Positions 17,920-26,708 of a stretch of DNA of 64,000 nt are shown in pieces. Position 1 is the stretch's first letter, and every line of letters begins with the position of its first letter. This DNA comes from Spirochaetales bacterium Spiro_02 (GTDB lineage: Bacteria; Spirochaetota; Spirochaetia; Sphaerochaetales; Sphaerochaetaceae), in the NCBI GenBank assembly GCA_001604275.1, contig LVBD01000071.1:1-64000 (forward strand). The letters are read 5' to 3'. Below the pieces are notes generated by a model. The model made no database searches and was not told the DNA's origin. It saw nothing but the letters and a program-made list of their open reading frames with translations. The position numbers and the translations under genes are program-made.

Positions 17920-17960
17920 GACATCGGCTTCGTTTTCCGACAAGATTCGAAGCCGGTGTC
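17920..17960 (+). promoter_or_regulatory. Long hairpin between binding-protein and permease genes
   Basis: GACATCGGCTTCG (17920-17932) pairs with CGAAGCCGGTGTC (17948-17960): 13 pairs, one of them G-T, 15-nt loop, no U tract. Same position as in the two other ABC operons of the window. Confidence 0.55.
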
Positions 17961-18025
17961 TGTCTATGAATCCCCGACCTTGCGCCTGACGGCGCATGTC
18001 CGACGACCGAGAGGCATCAGCCATC

Positions 18026-18943
18026 ATGAAAAAAACGACATATCGAGGAATAGAAAAAAAACAAGCCCGCTGGGGCGTGGCCTTCGTAGTCCCGTCAGTC
18101 TTGTTCTTTTGCTTATTCAGCTTCTATCCCATCATCAACGCGATGTTCACCAGTTTGTTCGACAAGCGGATACTATCGCTGGCAGCACCGAAATTCCTGG
18201 GACTGGGAAATTATATCTACATCTTCAAATCGGCCTCATTCTGGAACTCCATGCGGGCCACGCTGGTGTTCACTCTCGGGACGTTCATCCCGTTGCTTGT
18301 CTTCAGCCTGATGTTCGCTACGTTCATATACAATATTTGCGGCAGGAGAAGCAGGGGCTTCTTCCAGATCGCCTACTACACCCCCGCGGTGCTTTCTTCC
18401 GTCGTGGCCGCCGCGATCTGGCTGTTGATCCTTGCTCCTCCCGGGCTGGGCAACCAGGTCCTGAACTGGCTGTGCAGGACGCCGGGCGTCGATCGCAAGT
18501 GGCTGGCGAACGGCACGATGCTCCAGTTCTCCACCATGCTTGTCTATTTCTGGAAGTATATCGGATATTTCGTCATTCTATTCATCACCGGCCTTGCGAC
18601 GATTCCTCCGACGATCTACGAAGCGGCGACGATCGACGGTTCTTCGAAATGGCAGTCGTTCTGGAGGATCACCGTTCCGTTGCTCAAGCCGACTATCCTG
18701 CTGGTGTCGGTGATGGCGATGCTCCAGTGCTTGAAGACGTTCAGTACGCAGTACCTGTTCACCCAGTCCGGCGGGGCTGCCCAGGATCCGATCAATGTCA
18801 TTACGCTGAATATCTATGAGACCGGTATCCGCAACCAGCGCATCGGACGCGCCAGCGCGATGAGCATCGTCCTGTTCGTCATCATGCTGGTCCTGACGTT
18901 CGCCCAGTTCAAGATATCCAAGAGCGACGATGTCGACTATTGA
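18026..18943 (+). CDS. Sugar ABC transporter permease (MalF-like)
   Basis: 305 residues with six membrane helices. The start MKKTTYRG was chosen over a Met ten codons upstream because GAGAGG lies before it. SVLFFCLFSFYPIINAMFTSLFD is the first helix of MalF/UgpA-type permeases. The EAA coupling loop is EAATIDGSSKWQSFWRITVPLLKPT. The neighbouring genes encode the cognate binding protein and second permease; the 3' end lies 10 nt before the next start. It forms the membrane channel with the 18954 product. Confidence 0.93.
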   Translation: MKKTTYRGIEKKQARWGVAFVVPSVLFFCLFSFYPIINAMFTSLFDKRILSLAAPKFLGLGNYIYIFKSASFWNSMRATLVFTLGTFIPLLVFSLMFATFIYNICGRRSRGFFQIAYYTPAVLSSVVAAAIWLLILAPPGLGNQVLNWLCRTPGVDRKWLANGTMLQFSTMLVYFWKYIGYFVILFITGLATIPPTIYEAATIDGSSKWQSFWRITVPLLKPTILLVSVMAMLQCLKTFSTQYLFTQSGGAAQDPINVITLNIYETGIRNQRIGRASAMSIVLFVIMLVLTFAQFKISKSDDVDY

Positions 18944-18953
18944 GGAGGGAGAT

Positions 18954-19844
18954 ATGACGGACAAGACAATCGCATCGAACCGGTCTTCCGGTCTCCTCTT
19001 CGCCTTGAAGCGGGTTCCTTGGGCTCGGATCCTCATCTGGTTCCTGCTGATCGTCATGCTGGTGTTCTGCGTGATGCCGCTCGTGTTCATGGTCACCGCG
19101 AGCATGATGCCCGCTTCCGACATCATCAAGATGCCATACCGCTGGATTCCCCGGGACTTCCATGTGGAGAACTACGTGAAGGCGATCAAAGGCAACGACG
19201 GATCATTCACATTCCCACGGAATATTCTCAACTCGCTGATCGTGGCGCTGACGGTGGCGTTCACCACGGTGTTGTTGGCCTCGCTGACCGGCTACGGTCT
19301 TGCCAAATTCCGTTTCAGAGGCAGGAACTTCGTCTTCATGATGATCATGGCGACGATGATGATCCCGTTCGAGGCGATCATGATTCCGCTGTACATGGTC
19401 GCCACAGGCTTGCATATCCAGAATACATATCTCGGCCTGATTCTTCCATTCCTTGTCAGCGCATTCGGCGTATTCCAGATGCGGCAATATCTGCTGACGT
19501 TCCCCGGCGAGTTCCTCGATGCCGCTCGAGTGGACGGAATGGGCGAGATCGGCATCTTCACCAAGATCGTATTGCCCAACTGCACGCCGGTCATCGCCAC
19601 GCTGGGAATTCTATCGTTCCGCGGGCAGTGGGACAATCTGCTGTGGCCGTTGCTGATCGTCCAGGACGAGAAGATGAAGACGATTCCGCTGTATATCTCC
19701 AAGTTCGCCGAGGAAAAGGCGACCGACGAAGGAGCGATGATGGCCGTAGCGGTGCTTGCAAGCATCCCGATGTTCATTCTGTTCTTCGCACTGTCAAAAT
19801 ACTTCATAGGTGGAGCTGCCGTATATGAATCAAGAAAAGGCTGA
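18954..19844 (+). CDS. Sugar ABC transporter permease (MalG-like)
   Basis: 296 residues, GAGGAGGGA before the ATG. It has six helices; the EAA loop is DAARVDGMGEIGIFTKIVLPNCTP, typical of MalG/AraQ-type subunits. IPLYMVATGLHIQNTYLGLILPF before the loop is also family-typical. It pairs with the permease at 18026. Its last 20 bp overlap the 5' end of the following HAD gene, indicating one transcript. Confidence 0.93.
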   Translation: MTDKTIASNRSSGLLFALKRVPWARILIWFLLIVMLVFCVMPLVFMVTASMMPASDIIKMPYRWIPRDFHVENYVKAIKGNDGSFTFPRNILNSLIVALTVAFTTVLLASLTGYGLAKFRFRGRNFVFMMIMATMMIPFEAIMIPLYMVATGLHIQNTYLGLILPFLVSAFGVFQMRQYLLTFPGEFLDAARVDGMGEIGIFTKIVLPNCTPVIATLGILSFRGQWDNLLWPLLIVQDEKMKTIPLYISKFAEEKATDEGAMMAVAVLASIPMFILFFALSKYFIGGAAVYESRKG

Positions 19845-20517
19845 TAATGCGGATCGATCCGAGGGATGTTCCGCAAGTCCCGTATACGGGAAGGACTTGT
19901 TCATCTTTGACATGGGCAATGTCGTGGTGCGGAACATCCATGTCCTGCAGGCGGTCGTCGATGAATGGAATCTTCCACAGGAAGATTTTTTTGCCGACTA
20001 TCGGCAATATGATTTTCCTTTGATGGACGGTACAATTCCTACTTCGGCATATTGGTGCCATATTGAGAAGAAGTTTGGTGTACGAGTGGACGGCGAACCG
20101 TTTTCCAAGCATTTTTCGCCGGAACCGAATCCGATCATGGTAGCTCTTATCAAGCGGTTGCGGGGAATGGGGAAGCGTGTCGTGTGCGGTTCGAATACGT
20201 TCGCGCCGCATTGGGACATACTCATGGACATGGGGATGATCGATTTGTTCGATGCGGTATACCCGTCTCATGAAATCGGGATGAGCAAACCGGCACCGCA
20301 GTATTTCCGCTATATCCTGAACCGTGAGCGCACGACGCCTCGGCGTACGTTTTTCGTCGACGATTATCAGGAGAACATCGAGGCCGCGGCCAGGCTCGGG
20401 ATCGACTCCATGCACTATGCCGACGATCCTCCGTTACTCGGAGGGATGACGGCCGACGAGAAACTTGAGGCGATGTTCGGACCGATTCCTATTGACGGGC
20501 GGGGTGTTCGTCCCTGA
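19825..20517 (+). CDS. HAD superfamily hydrolase (subfamily IA)
   Basis: 230 residues. HAD motif I FIFDMGNVV (Asp nucleophile, residue ~31), motif II VVCGSNTF, motif III Lys in GMSKPAPQYF, and motif IV FFVDDYQENI are all present. The enzyme is likely a cytoplasmic sugar-phosphate or nucleotide phosphatase. The DMGNV variant of motif I occurs in YihX/epoxide-hydrolase-like HADs. It overlaps the permease gene, which suggests a role in metabolising the imported sugar (inference). Its 3' end overlaps the convergent response-regulator gene by 29 bp. Confidence 0.88.
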   Translation: MNQEKADNADRSEGCSASPVYGKDLFIFDMGNVVVRNIHVLQAVVDEWNLPQEDFFADYRQYDFPLMDGTIPTSAYWCHIEKKFGVRVDGEPFSKHFSPEPNPIMVALIKRLRGMGKRVVCGSNTFAPHWDILMDMGMIDLFDAVYPSHEIGMSKPAPQYFRYILNRERTTPRRTFFVDDYQENIEAAARLGIDSMHYADDPPLLGGMTADEKLEAMFGPIPIDGRGVRP

Positions 20518-21259
20518 ACTGGGACGGCGTAGCTCCGGTGAACCGCTTGAATATCTTTGCGAAATAGCCGGGGGTAGGGAAGCCGCAGGTCACCGAAATT
20601 TCCCCGATGTTCATTTTCGGATTCAGCAGAAGATCGACGGCTCTGTTGATTCTCCATGCATTGAGGTATTGAAGAAAATTCAGGCCGGTCACTTCCTTGA
20701 ATAGTCTGCTCAGATGGCTTTCCGACAGATCCAGCGCGGCGGCTGCTTCTTGGAGTCCGATTGGGTTGCCGTAGTGTTCCGCGATGAATTCAATCGCACT
20801 GTCAACCACATGGTTGCCGAGCTTTCTCGGGAGCCTGATGTATTCCGGGCCATCGGACTTGCTTTTCTTGAGACGCTCCAGCTCCGTATCCTCCTCCTTG
20901 ATCTTCGCCACAAGCTGACGGAACGTCGATTCAAGCTCCCCGTCATCAACCGGCTTGAGCAGATAGTCGAACACCCCTAGGCGGATCGCTTGCTTCATGT
21001 AGGAAAAGTCGGTATGGCCGCTGAGAATGACTGCATGGCTGACCGGACATCGGGAGAGCATCGTCAGGCCGTCTTGCCCGGGAAGTCTGATGTCGGTCAC
21101 GACGATATCAGGCTCCAGTTCTTTGATCAGGCGTTCTCCCTCGATGCCGTTCTCGGCGCTTCCGACCAACTCAAGGCCGAGTTCCTCCCAAGGCGTCGTC
21201 TGCTCAAGTTCCGTACGCATCAGCTCCTCATCTTCGACAAGGACCACGGTATAGCTCAT
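20489..21259 (-). CDS. AraC-type response regulator (YesN family)
   Basis: 256 residues. Receiver domain: acidic pair LVEDEE, phosphoacceptor Asp56 in VTDIRLPGQDG, Thr/Ser in VILSGH, Lys in LLKPVDD. A Glu/Lys linker follows, then two AraC HTH motifs: LQEAAAALDLSESHLSRLFKEVTGLNFLQYLNAWRI and IGEISVTCGFPTPGYFAKIFKRFTGATPSQFR. Such regulators usually control adjacent sugar ABC operons, here the 16612-20517 cluster. Its start codon overlaps the stop of the kinase gene, so the pair is co-translated. Confidence 0.95.
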   Translation of the reverse strand: MSYTVVLVEDEELMRTELEQTTPWEELGLELVGSAENGIEGERLIKELEPDIVVTDIRLPGQDGLTMLSRCPVSHAVILSGHTDFSYMKQAIRLGVFDYLLKPVDDGELESTFRQLVAKIKEEDTELERLKKSKSDGPEYIRLPRKLGNHVVDSAIEFIAEHYGNPIGLQEAAAALDLSESHLSRLFKEVTGLNFLQYLNAWRINRAVDLLLNPKMNIGEISVTCGFPTPGYFAKIFKRFTGATPSQFRDEHPARQ

Positions 21260-23133
21260 AGTCGCTCTCCTATCGTCTCATCGGTTTGTGGCGCACTCTG
21301 GCTCGTCGTCCGTGCCGGGAACGCCATGACCACAAGCGTTCCGGATCCGGGAGTGGATATGATCCGCAACGAACCGGCATCCCCATATTTCAGTTTAATC
21401 CGACGATAGACATTATACACGCCCACATGGCTGCTGTCAGCCAGTCCATCAAGGTTTTCCGGCAACGTTCCGGGAGGAAAGCCGACACCGTTGTCGCTGA
21501 TCGTGATCTTGATCATTCCCAGGCGATACGTTCCCCTGATCGTGATCTTCCAGTCTCCGATCTTGGGTTCGAGTCCGTGGATGATCGCGTTCTCCACAAG
21601 TGGTTGGATCAGAAGCTTGGGAGTTTTGACGTCGAGGATGCCGGCGTCCACGTCGATTCTCGTATGGAGTTTCTCTCCAAACCTGATTTTCTGGATCGTC
21701 AGATAGTCTTCGACGAGGGCGAGGCTGTCGCGGATCGTCGCTTCCGATTCTTGGTTGTTGATCGTTTCCCGCAACAACTTGCCCAGTCGCGTCGTGATCG
21801 CAAGGATTTCCTGCTCGTCGTGTAGTTTCGCGATCGCTTTGATCGTGTTGAGGGTATTGTACAGAAAATGGGGGTTCATCTGCGATTCCAGCGCCTTGCG
21901 TTCGGCTTCCCGAAGTTTCTCCTCCTCTTCCTGTGTCAGCTCCATCAGATTGACGATCTGGGCGACCATCGTATTGAACGATGCGTCGAGCTGTGCGATT
22001 TCGGAAATATGCGATTCTGTGACCTGGACATTGAAATATCCGGTTTCGACTACCTGCATGGTCTTGACCAGCTGGTTGACAGGCTTTGCGATCGAGTTTG
22101 AGAAGAAATAGGCGAGGACGCCGGCAAGGGCAAGGCCGACGGCGAATACCAGACAGACGACGATGAAGAAATAGTTGAGGCTCTGCCGATACGGAGCTGT
22201 ATCAAGCACGCCGGCGAGGATCAGCTGGGTATTGGGGATGAACGCCAGCGATACGATCTCTCCTGATTCCCCTACATAGCTTCTCGGTTCGTAGGGGGAC
22301 TTGAGCGCCGAGAGCGCCGGAAACGCACCGAAGTTTCCGAAAACTTCGGCATGGATGATCGAGCTGGCAGTGTAGTCGGTAGTGTCGATCAGGATCAGAT
22401 CGTTGAGGATTGGTTCGTCTACGAGTCTCAGCAGTGTTTCGAGATAGATGTCGATAGAAACATAGCCGATTTTTTTCCCGTTCTCGTCGAACACTTTTCG
22501 CTGGACATTCAGTCCGACGGGAGAGTTGTTGTCAGTAATGTATCGGTTGCTCGTCGTCATGAACGTAGCTTTTTCCTTGTCTCTACGATTGAGGAAGTAG
22601 AACGGGGCGACTCTGGTCTCGTGCTGGTCGAACCGTAGGTCGTATATATCGGGGAAGGCATGCGTGGAATATCTGACATTGCCGCTGTTGCTGACCACGA
22701 TGGCCGAGGCATCGTTCTGCACCCCTTTCATGATGGAGAACAGCTTTGCATAGATTTCGGATGATTTCGCCGACTGCTCCCGTTCCGTCATGTTGTCGTC
22801 CTTCAGCAACGTGACGATCGTTTCGTCGGTGGACAGCACGTACGCCCGATGCCGGTAATCCTCGAGTACTGCCGCATATCGTTCGCCCAGGCGTGTCATG
22901 CTGTTGTCCGCCTGCGCTTTGAGCGCTCCGACCATGGTTCTGTTTCCGATGATCGTATAATAGAACGTGATCATCAATATCGGGACGAGCATGGTTACGA
23001 TGAAATAGAGTACCAATCGCGAGAAAAGACTGGAAAATCGTCTCGGCCGTTTCGGCCTTCCGCCCTGCATCTCGCCACCAGCAGGCGAGATGCGTGTTCT
23101 TCCACGCCTTGCGGGCCTTCTTCGACTCGTCAT
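21256..23133 (-). CDS. YesM/LytS-type sensor histidine kinase
   Basis: About 625 residues if started at 23133; 604 if started at ATG 23070. Layout: short Arg-rich N-terminus, helix (LVLYFIVTMLVPILMITFYY), extracytoplasmic dCache-like sensor of about 250 residues, second helix (FFIVVCLVFAVGLALAGVLAYFF), HAMP region, then the His_kinase motif ALESQMNPHFLYNTLNTI with phospho-His. The ATPase part has QPLVENAIIHG and DNGVGFP. It senses an external signal, probably a sugar bound by the neighbouring transporter. The 23133 start would follow a -10 box by 7 nt (leaderless); the 23070 start sits in a hairpin arm. Confidence 0.93.
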   Translation of the reverse strand: MTSRRRPARRGRTRISPAGGEMQGGRPKRPRRFSSLFSRLVLYFIVTMLVPILMITFYYTIIGNRTMVGALKAQADNSMTRLGERYAAVLEDYRHRAYVLSTDETIVTLLKDDNMTEREQSAKSSEIYAKLFSIMKGVQNDASAIVVSNSGNVRYSTHAFPDIYDLRFDQHETRVAPFYFLNRRDKEKATFMTTSNRYITDNNSPVGLNVQRKVFDENGKKIGYVSIDIYLETLLRLVDEPILNDLILIDTTDYTASSIIHAEVFGNFGAFPALSALKSPYEPRSYVGESGEIVSLAFIPNTQLILAGVLDTAPYRQSLNYFFIVVCLVFAVGLALAGVLAYFFSNSIAKPVNQLVKTMQVVETGYFNVQVTESHISEIAQLDASFNTMVAQIVNLMELTQEEEEKLREAERKALESQMNPHFLYNTLNTIKAIAKLHDEQEILAITTRLGKLLRETINNQESEATIRDSLALVEDYLTIQKIRFGEKLHTRIDVDAGILDVKTPKLLIQPLVENAIIHGLEPKIGDWKITIRGTYRLGMIKITISDNGVGFPPGTLPENLDGLADSSHVGVYNVYRRIKLKYGDAGSLRIISTPGSGTLVVMAFPARTTSQSAPQTDETIGERL

Positions 23134-23140
23134 GCGGCAA

Positions 23141-23169
23141 AGTCTACAGCGAAACGGCCCTCCGTGCAA
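23141..23169 (-). promoter_or_regulatory. Promoter abutting the kinase start (leaderless candidate)
   Basis: Minus strand: -35 TTGCAC (23164-23169), 17-nt spacer, -10 TAGACT (23141-23146), then 7 nt to ATG 23133. Confidence 0.4.
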
Positions 23170-23206
23170 GAGAAGCCCGTTCCGTTGCCCCGCAGCAGCG
23201 ACGCGG

Positions 23207-24190
23207 CTACAGTCCCATGAATGCGGCGGCGAACTTGCGCGGAGCTTCGACCGTGGCGTAGCGTTCCGCCTTCGCTTTCGCATCTCCATCGGTGACCGCG
23301 GCGATCCGTTCATTCTCCACGATTGACAGAATGACACTGGAGTCGGAAAGGATCGAATAGGCGAGCGTGTAGTTCATGTACGCATATGGCGCACCTCCGG
23401 CCTTCGGCGTCAGCAGCTGCTTGTACGACAGCTTGACGACAAGATCCTCTTTTTTCTCCACCACGCCGAACCCGAGCCCCTGGAGTTGCTGAGCATACGC
23501 CTGGATCATTGCATCTTTGAACGGAGCGTCGACGGCGGACGAGTCGATGCGGACCTTCAGGTCCGAGACGATATTCTCCTTCGTCGAAGCGATCTTCTCA
23601 GTAAGGCTGTCGAAGCTCTTTCCTGTGAACAGCATGAGCAGTTCGCCGCTTCTGTCGGCCAGTTGGGAAAGCCGCGAAGCCTTCTGAAGCGCCGCCATGC
23701 GGTCAAGGGGATTCTTGCCCGCTTTCTTATAGTTCTTCAGTTCGTAGGCGGCATCATCGTATGCATCTTTATGTATCTTCTTCAGCGACTTGGCCATATC
23801 CGAGCGTCTGAAGCCGATGCGCACGACCGACTGTCCGTCGATTGAGACGCTGTCGTACAAGGATGCGTAGAAGATCGCGGCTCCGGTAGTAGGCGATACC
23901 ACCGCGCCGCTGTTGCCCTCGGCCATGCGCACTTCCAGGGACGGAAGGCCCGCTTTGTTTCCCAGCAGTGCGGAAATCTCCGCTTCCAACGTTGCGCAAG
24001 CGGATCCTATCGCATGCGTTTCATCGACGCTCCGCCCGACGGCGAGCCAGTAGTCCCGCTGCGTATGCTTCGAATCGTATGTGCCGTCCATCCATGCCAG
24101 CGCCTTGGTCGATGCGCACGATGAAGCGAGCACGAGGATCGCCGCGAACGTCATGGCGAGCAAGCCGATGGTCTTTCCGTTCTGTTTCAT
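23207..24190 (-). CDS. Lipoprotein, LPP20-like
   Basis: 327 residues, AAAGGAG before the ATG. A lipoprotein signal peptide ends in LASSCAS, with the lipidated Cys near residue 25. The region AWMDGTYDSKHTQRDYWLAVGRSVDETHAIGSACATLEAEISALLG resembles the opening of LPP20-type lipoproteins (a conserved Tyr/Ala-rich 'A-R-G/AVGRS' stretch). The C-terminal part repeats a short beta/alpha pattern (VVRIGFRRSDM, LVVKLSYKQLLTP). Last of three consecutive lipoprotein genes; the family cluster occurs in other Gram-negatives next to LpoB, but the function is unknown. Confidence 0.65.
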   Translation of the reverse strand: MKQNGKTIGLLAMTFAAILVLASSCASTKALAWMDGTYDSKHTQRDYWLAVGRSVDETHAIGSACATLEAEISALLGNKAGLPSLEVRMAEGNSGAVVSPTTGAAIFYASLYDSVSIDGQSVVRIGFRRSDMAKSLKKIHKDAYDDAAYELKNYKKAGKNPLDRMAALQKASRLSQLADRSGELLMLFTGKSFDSLTEKIASTKENIVSDLKVRIDSSAVDAPFKDAMIQAYAQQLQGLGFGVVEKKEDLVVKLSYKQLLTPKAGGAPYAYMNYTLAYSILSDSSVILSIVENERIAAVTDGDAKAKAERYATVEAPRKFAAAFMGL

Positions 24191-24206
24191 ACAAATAACT
24201 CCTTTC

Positions 24207-25526
24207 TTATAATGGACAGAATCCTTCATGCAGATTCAATGACCCAGGTGAGGCGAGGATTCGGGTCCTCTGCCGTCGCAGGGTCGAACTTCCGCTTTCG
24301 AAATTGAACGATGCCTCGTACAGCCCGGGATCCACGTCGACATAGCCGACCCAAGCGACGGCGGGAAAGTAATGGCTGATGCGCAAGTCTGCGCTCTCGC
24401 TTGTCTGGTTGAAGATGGAGCTGAAAACAGAGAGAATATCGCTGATCATGGCGACCGATTCGCTTCCCTGTTCGTCGCTGTTCCTTGCGCCGTCGGCGAT
24501 CGTATCCAGTACCGCGGTCCCGGTAGCTTTCGCCATCGTCCTGATGACCGTTCTGTTGTAGATGCTCTGAAAGCGTAGCGCGAATGTATCCTGGGCGATC
24601 CTCGATAGATCCTCGATCCGCTGCAGCCGCACCTGGACCCCGTTGTCCAGTCTGACAGTTACGCCGTCGACACGTCCGTTGCGCGGGACAAGGATGGGAA
24701 GAGCCAGCTTCGCATAGTTGTTCTTGCTGACGTACAGCTGCCTGACCGTTTCGAATTTCGTCGGTCCCATCCCGGTAAAGGCGATGAACTCGAGCCGTAC
24801 CTTGCCGATTTCCGGATCGGGGCGGTTCTCCGCACTGTCGGGAACGGGAAACGGGTAGAGCGTAGGCTGTATCGCGAAAGCGTCGAGGACGCTGCGCCGA
24901 TAATAGTCCCTATCGCCGATATTGCCCAGCGCATCGCTGTACAGCATCCCAAGATAATTGGAAAGGGCGCTCTTGGAAAACGAAATCGTCTGAAGCTCTC
25001 CGTCGATCCGATCGCTTTTGGCCGACTTGCTCTTCTCCATGAGCATGGAATACTTGTCGATCAGCAGGCGTTCCTTTTCGCTGGAACGGCGTATCTCGAC
25101 CATAGCGTCTTCAGTCCTTCCCAACGCCTGGTAGTTCAACGACATGAAAATATTGGAATAGATGTCTTCGTAGTCTTCGCCCGGATATGTCTTCGCATTG
25201 TCGTTGATGATGAATCGGGAGATGTTTTCGGTGACGCTCTGCGTGTAGGCCTCTGCGATCAGCGTTTCGGCTACGCCGAGGTACTCGTTCGAACGAGCGT
25301 AGTCGCCGGCGAAATGGGTGAGCATGCCGACGTCGAGACTATATACGAGTCTCCCTTGGCTGTCGAGGATATCCGAACCGTTCTTTTCATAGGTGACGGC
25401 CGCCTGTTTCGCATCCCCTTGCAGATACCACGTATCCACGTGCGACAGATCGACACGGGAGATCGACAGGCAGGAGGTGGCCGTCGTCAGGACGAGCGGA
25501 AGCAGCAAGGCCAGGCGGAGTTTCAT
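24207..25526 (-). CDS. Lipoprotein, COG3014-like, unknown function
   Basis: 439 residues. The lipobox TATSCLS follows a short signal peptide. The N-terminal half is helical with TPR-like character (VTYEKNGSDILDSQGRLVYSLDVGMLTHFAGDYARSNEYLGVAETLI, then NYQALGRTEDAMVEIRRSS). The C-terminal half is beta-rich (VGYVDVDPGLYEASFNFES). This pattern matches the uncharacterised lipoproteins of COG3014, which are often encoded beside LpoB-like and LPP20-like genes. The gene sits 6 nt downstream of the LpoB-like gene and 16 nt upstream of the LPP20-like gene. Confidence 0.65.
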   Translation of the reverse strand: MKLRLALLLPLVLTTATSCLSISRVDLSHVDTWYLQGDAKQAAVTYEKNGSDILDSQGRLVYSLDVGMLTHFAGDYARSNEYLGVAETLIAEAYTQSVTENISRFIINDNAKTYPGEDYEDIYSNIFMSLNYQALGRTEDAMVEIRRSSEKERLLIDKYSMLMEKSKSAKSDRIDGELQTISFSKSALSNYLGMLYSDALGNIGDRDYYRRSVLDAFAIQPTLYPFPVPDSAENRPDPEIGKVRLEFIAFTGMGPTKFETVRQLYVSKNNYAKLALPILVPRNGRVDGVTVRLDNGVQVRLQRIEDLSRIAQDTFALRFQSIYNRTVIRTMAKATGTAVLDTIADGARNSDEQGSESVAMISDILSVFSSIFNQTSESADLRISHYFPAVAWVGYVDVDPGLYEASFNFESGSSTLRRQRTRILASPGSLNLHEGFCPL

Positions 25527-25532
25527 CGGGCT

Positions 25533-26141
25533 CTAGAACCGATATCTGCTTTTTTCGATATATTTCTTGACCGTATCCTCGTCGAGCCAGATCTTGCGGC
25601 TCGTCGTGATATCGATCAATTCCAGATCGACATAGTACGTTCGTACCGCCTTGCCTCCGACCTGGTCTACGTTCGTCTTGATCGAGCCCTGCATGAGAAA
25701 ATCAGCACCAGTCTCCTGGGCGAGCTGTGCGGCGGTATCGACCGAAGCATAGTACTGCTGCTCCTCCCGCTCCTTCCGCACATCGTCCCGTTTCGCGATA
25801 TCGGCGACGGTATCGGCCTTTCCGCTGGAAAGTAGCGCGATCTCGACTTTCTTGCTGATGATCGATGTGTCGATATGTTCGCTGGAGTTGTTGGCGATCG
25901 TGCCGATGACGATCACTGGGTTCCTCCGGTTCGCACGATAGAAGTCGTCGGCCCACCCGGTGGAGAGACAACTACGGATCAAGGATTCCGTCACCAGCTG
26001 GATATCGGTATCGTTCCAGTTTCCGGAAAGATCGAGCTGTTCCTGCGCATCGATACGGGATACTTTCGGCGTTGAAGTGCATGCGGTGGCTAGGAGAAGA
26101 ATCAACGAGACGGCGCCGATCAGCGACATGGCTTTTTTCAT
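25533..26141 (-). CDS. Penicillin-binding protein activator LpoB-like lipoprotein
   Basis: 202 residues from the ATG preceded by AAGGA; an ATG three codons upstream is too close to the Shine-Dalgarno. The lipobox LATACTS marks the lipid anchor. The mature domain has LDLSGNWNDTDIQLVTESLIRSCL, NPVIVIGTIANNSSEHIDTSIISKKVEIALLSSGK, GADFLMQGSIKTN and YYVDLELIDITTSRKIW, the standard LpoB fold. LpoB-type proteins activate class A penicillin-binding proteins from the outer membrane in Enterobacteria; in spirochaetes this is an inference. First gene of the lipoprotein triad. Confidence 0.85.
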   Translation of the reverse strand: MKKAMSLIGAVSLILLLATACTSTPKVSRIDAQEQLDLSGNWNDTDIQLVTESLIRSCLSTGWADDFYRANRRNPVIVIGTIANNSSEHIDTSIISKKVEIALLSSGKADTVADIAKRDDVRKEREEQQYYASVDTAAQLAQETGADFLMQGSIKTNVDQVGGKAVRTYYVDLELIDITTSRKIWLDEDTVKKYIEKSRYRF

Positions 26142-26301
26142 GGTTGGCATTCCTTATCATGAGTTTGTTGTTCGCTTTCAATGATATCATTATCTTTCGG
26201 ATGAATTCCACCCCTTTTGCATCAAGCGCGTCGGAGGCGCCCATCATGCGAAAGATTCCTGCATATCGGACGAATAAACATTCCAAAATGCGTATGCAGG
26301 G

Positions 26302-26330
26302 TTGACAAACTGTTCCGACATGAGTACAAA
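26302..26330 (+). promoter_or_regulatory. Promoter of the ilv-leu operon
   Basis: Perfect -35 TTGACA (26302-26307), 17-nt spacer, -10 TACAAA (26325-26330). Transcription should start near 26337, about 35 nt before the leader ORF. Confidence 0.6.
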
Positions 26331-26371
26331 GGAGAATAACCGCCACTATCCGGTGGCTTGAGGAGTAAGTC

Positions 26372-26587
26372 GTGAATGCTTCAGCAAAGCGGTCAAGTAG
26401 CAATTGTCCGCAATCAGAGATGAACTGGAATCAGATGACGCAGCGGTCCTGTCCTTGCGCCATGAATGCTTCTACCCGCGGTTTCGCCGCAAATCTTCTC
26501 GACTCCCTCCTTATCATTACCCTTCTTGTACCTTCCCTTATCCTTGTACTTTCCGTAGTACTCCTGATTAGCCTGATTATTCTATAA
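26372..26587 (+). CDS. ilv operon leader peptide
   Basis: 71 codons from a GTG with AGGAG six bases upstream, ending in TAA. The first 40 residues are unremarkable. The last 30 contain 13 Leu, 6 Ile and 4 Val, ending LLISLIIL. This composition, directly upstream of ilvN and just downstream of a consensus promoter, is that of an attenuator leader peptide responding to charged tRNA for the three branched-chain amino acids. A shorter start at 26462 is possible but has no Shine-Dalgarno. The long N-terminal portion is unusual, since enterobacterial ilv leaders have about 30 codons. Confidence 0.75.
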   Translation: MNASAKRSSSNCPQSEMNWNQMTQRSCPCAMNASTRGFAANLLDSLLIITLLVPSLILVLSVVLLISLIIL

Positions 26588-26596
26588 ATTCCGCGG

Positions 26597-26706
26597 CAGG
26601 TGCCGTCATACCCCGTGGAGCAAAGCCCTTCACGGGAGTTCGGCATACCTGTCCTGTATCCTGATACCTGTCGACGGATGTCGCGACAGAAACAATCGGA
26701 GGTGCC
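26597..26706 (+). promoter_or_regulatory. Alternative RNA structures of the ilv leader
   Basis: CGGCATACCTG (26641-26651) can pair with CAGGTGCCG (26597-26605), leaving an AT bulge and enclosing the inner stem CCCGTG/CACGGG (26612-26617, 26631-26636). It can also pair with AGGTGCC (26700-26706), which overlaps the ilvN Shine-Dalgarno GGAGGT. The two pairings exclude each other. The first segment starts 9 nt after the leader stop codon, where a terminating ribosome would mask it. No U tract follows any of these stems. Confidence 0.5.
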
Positions 26707-26708
26707 AT

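Noticed and set aside
26597-26651. Classical intrinsic terminator in the ilv leader
   Set aside because: The stem is good, but no T run follows in the next 40 nt, so a transcriptional stop is not supported; a translational role was preferred.
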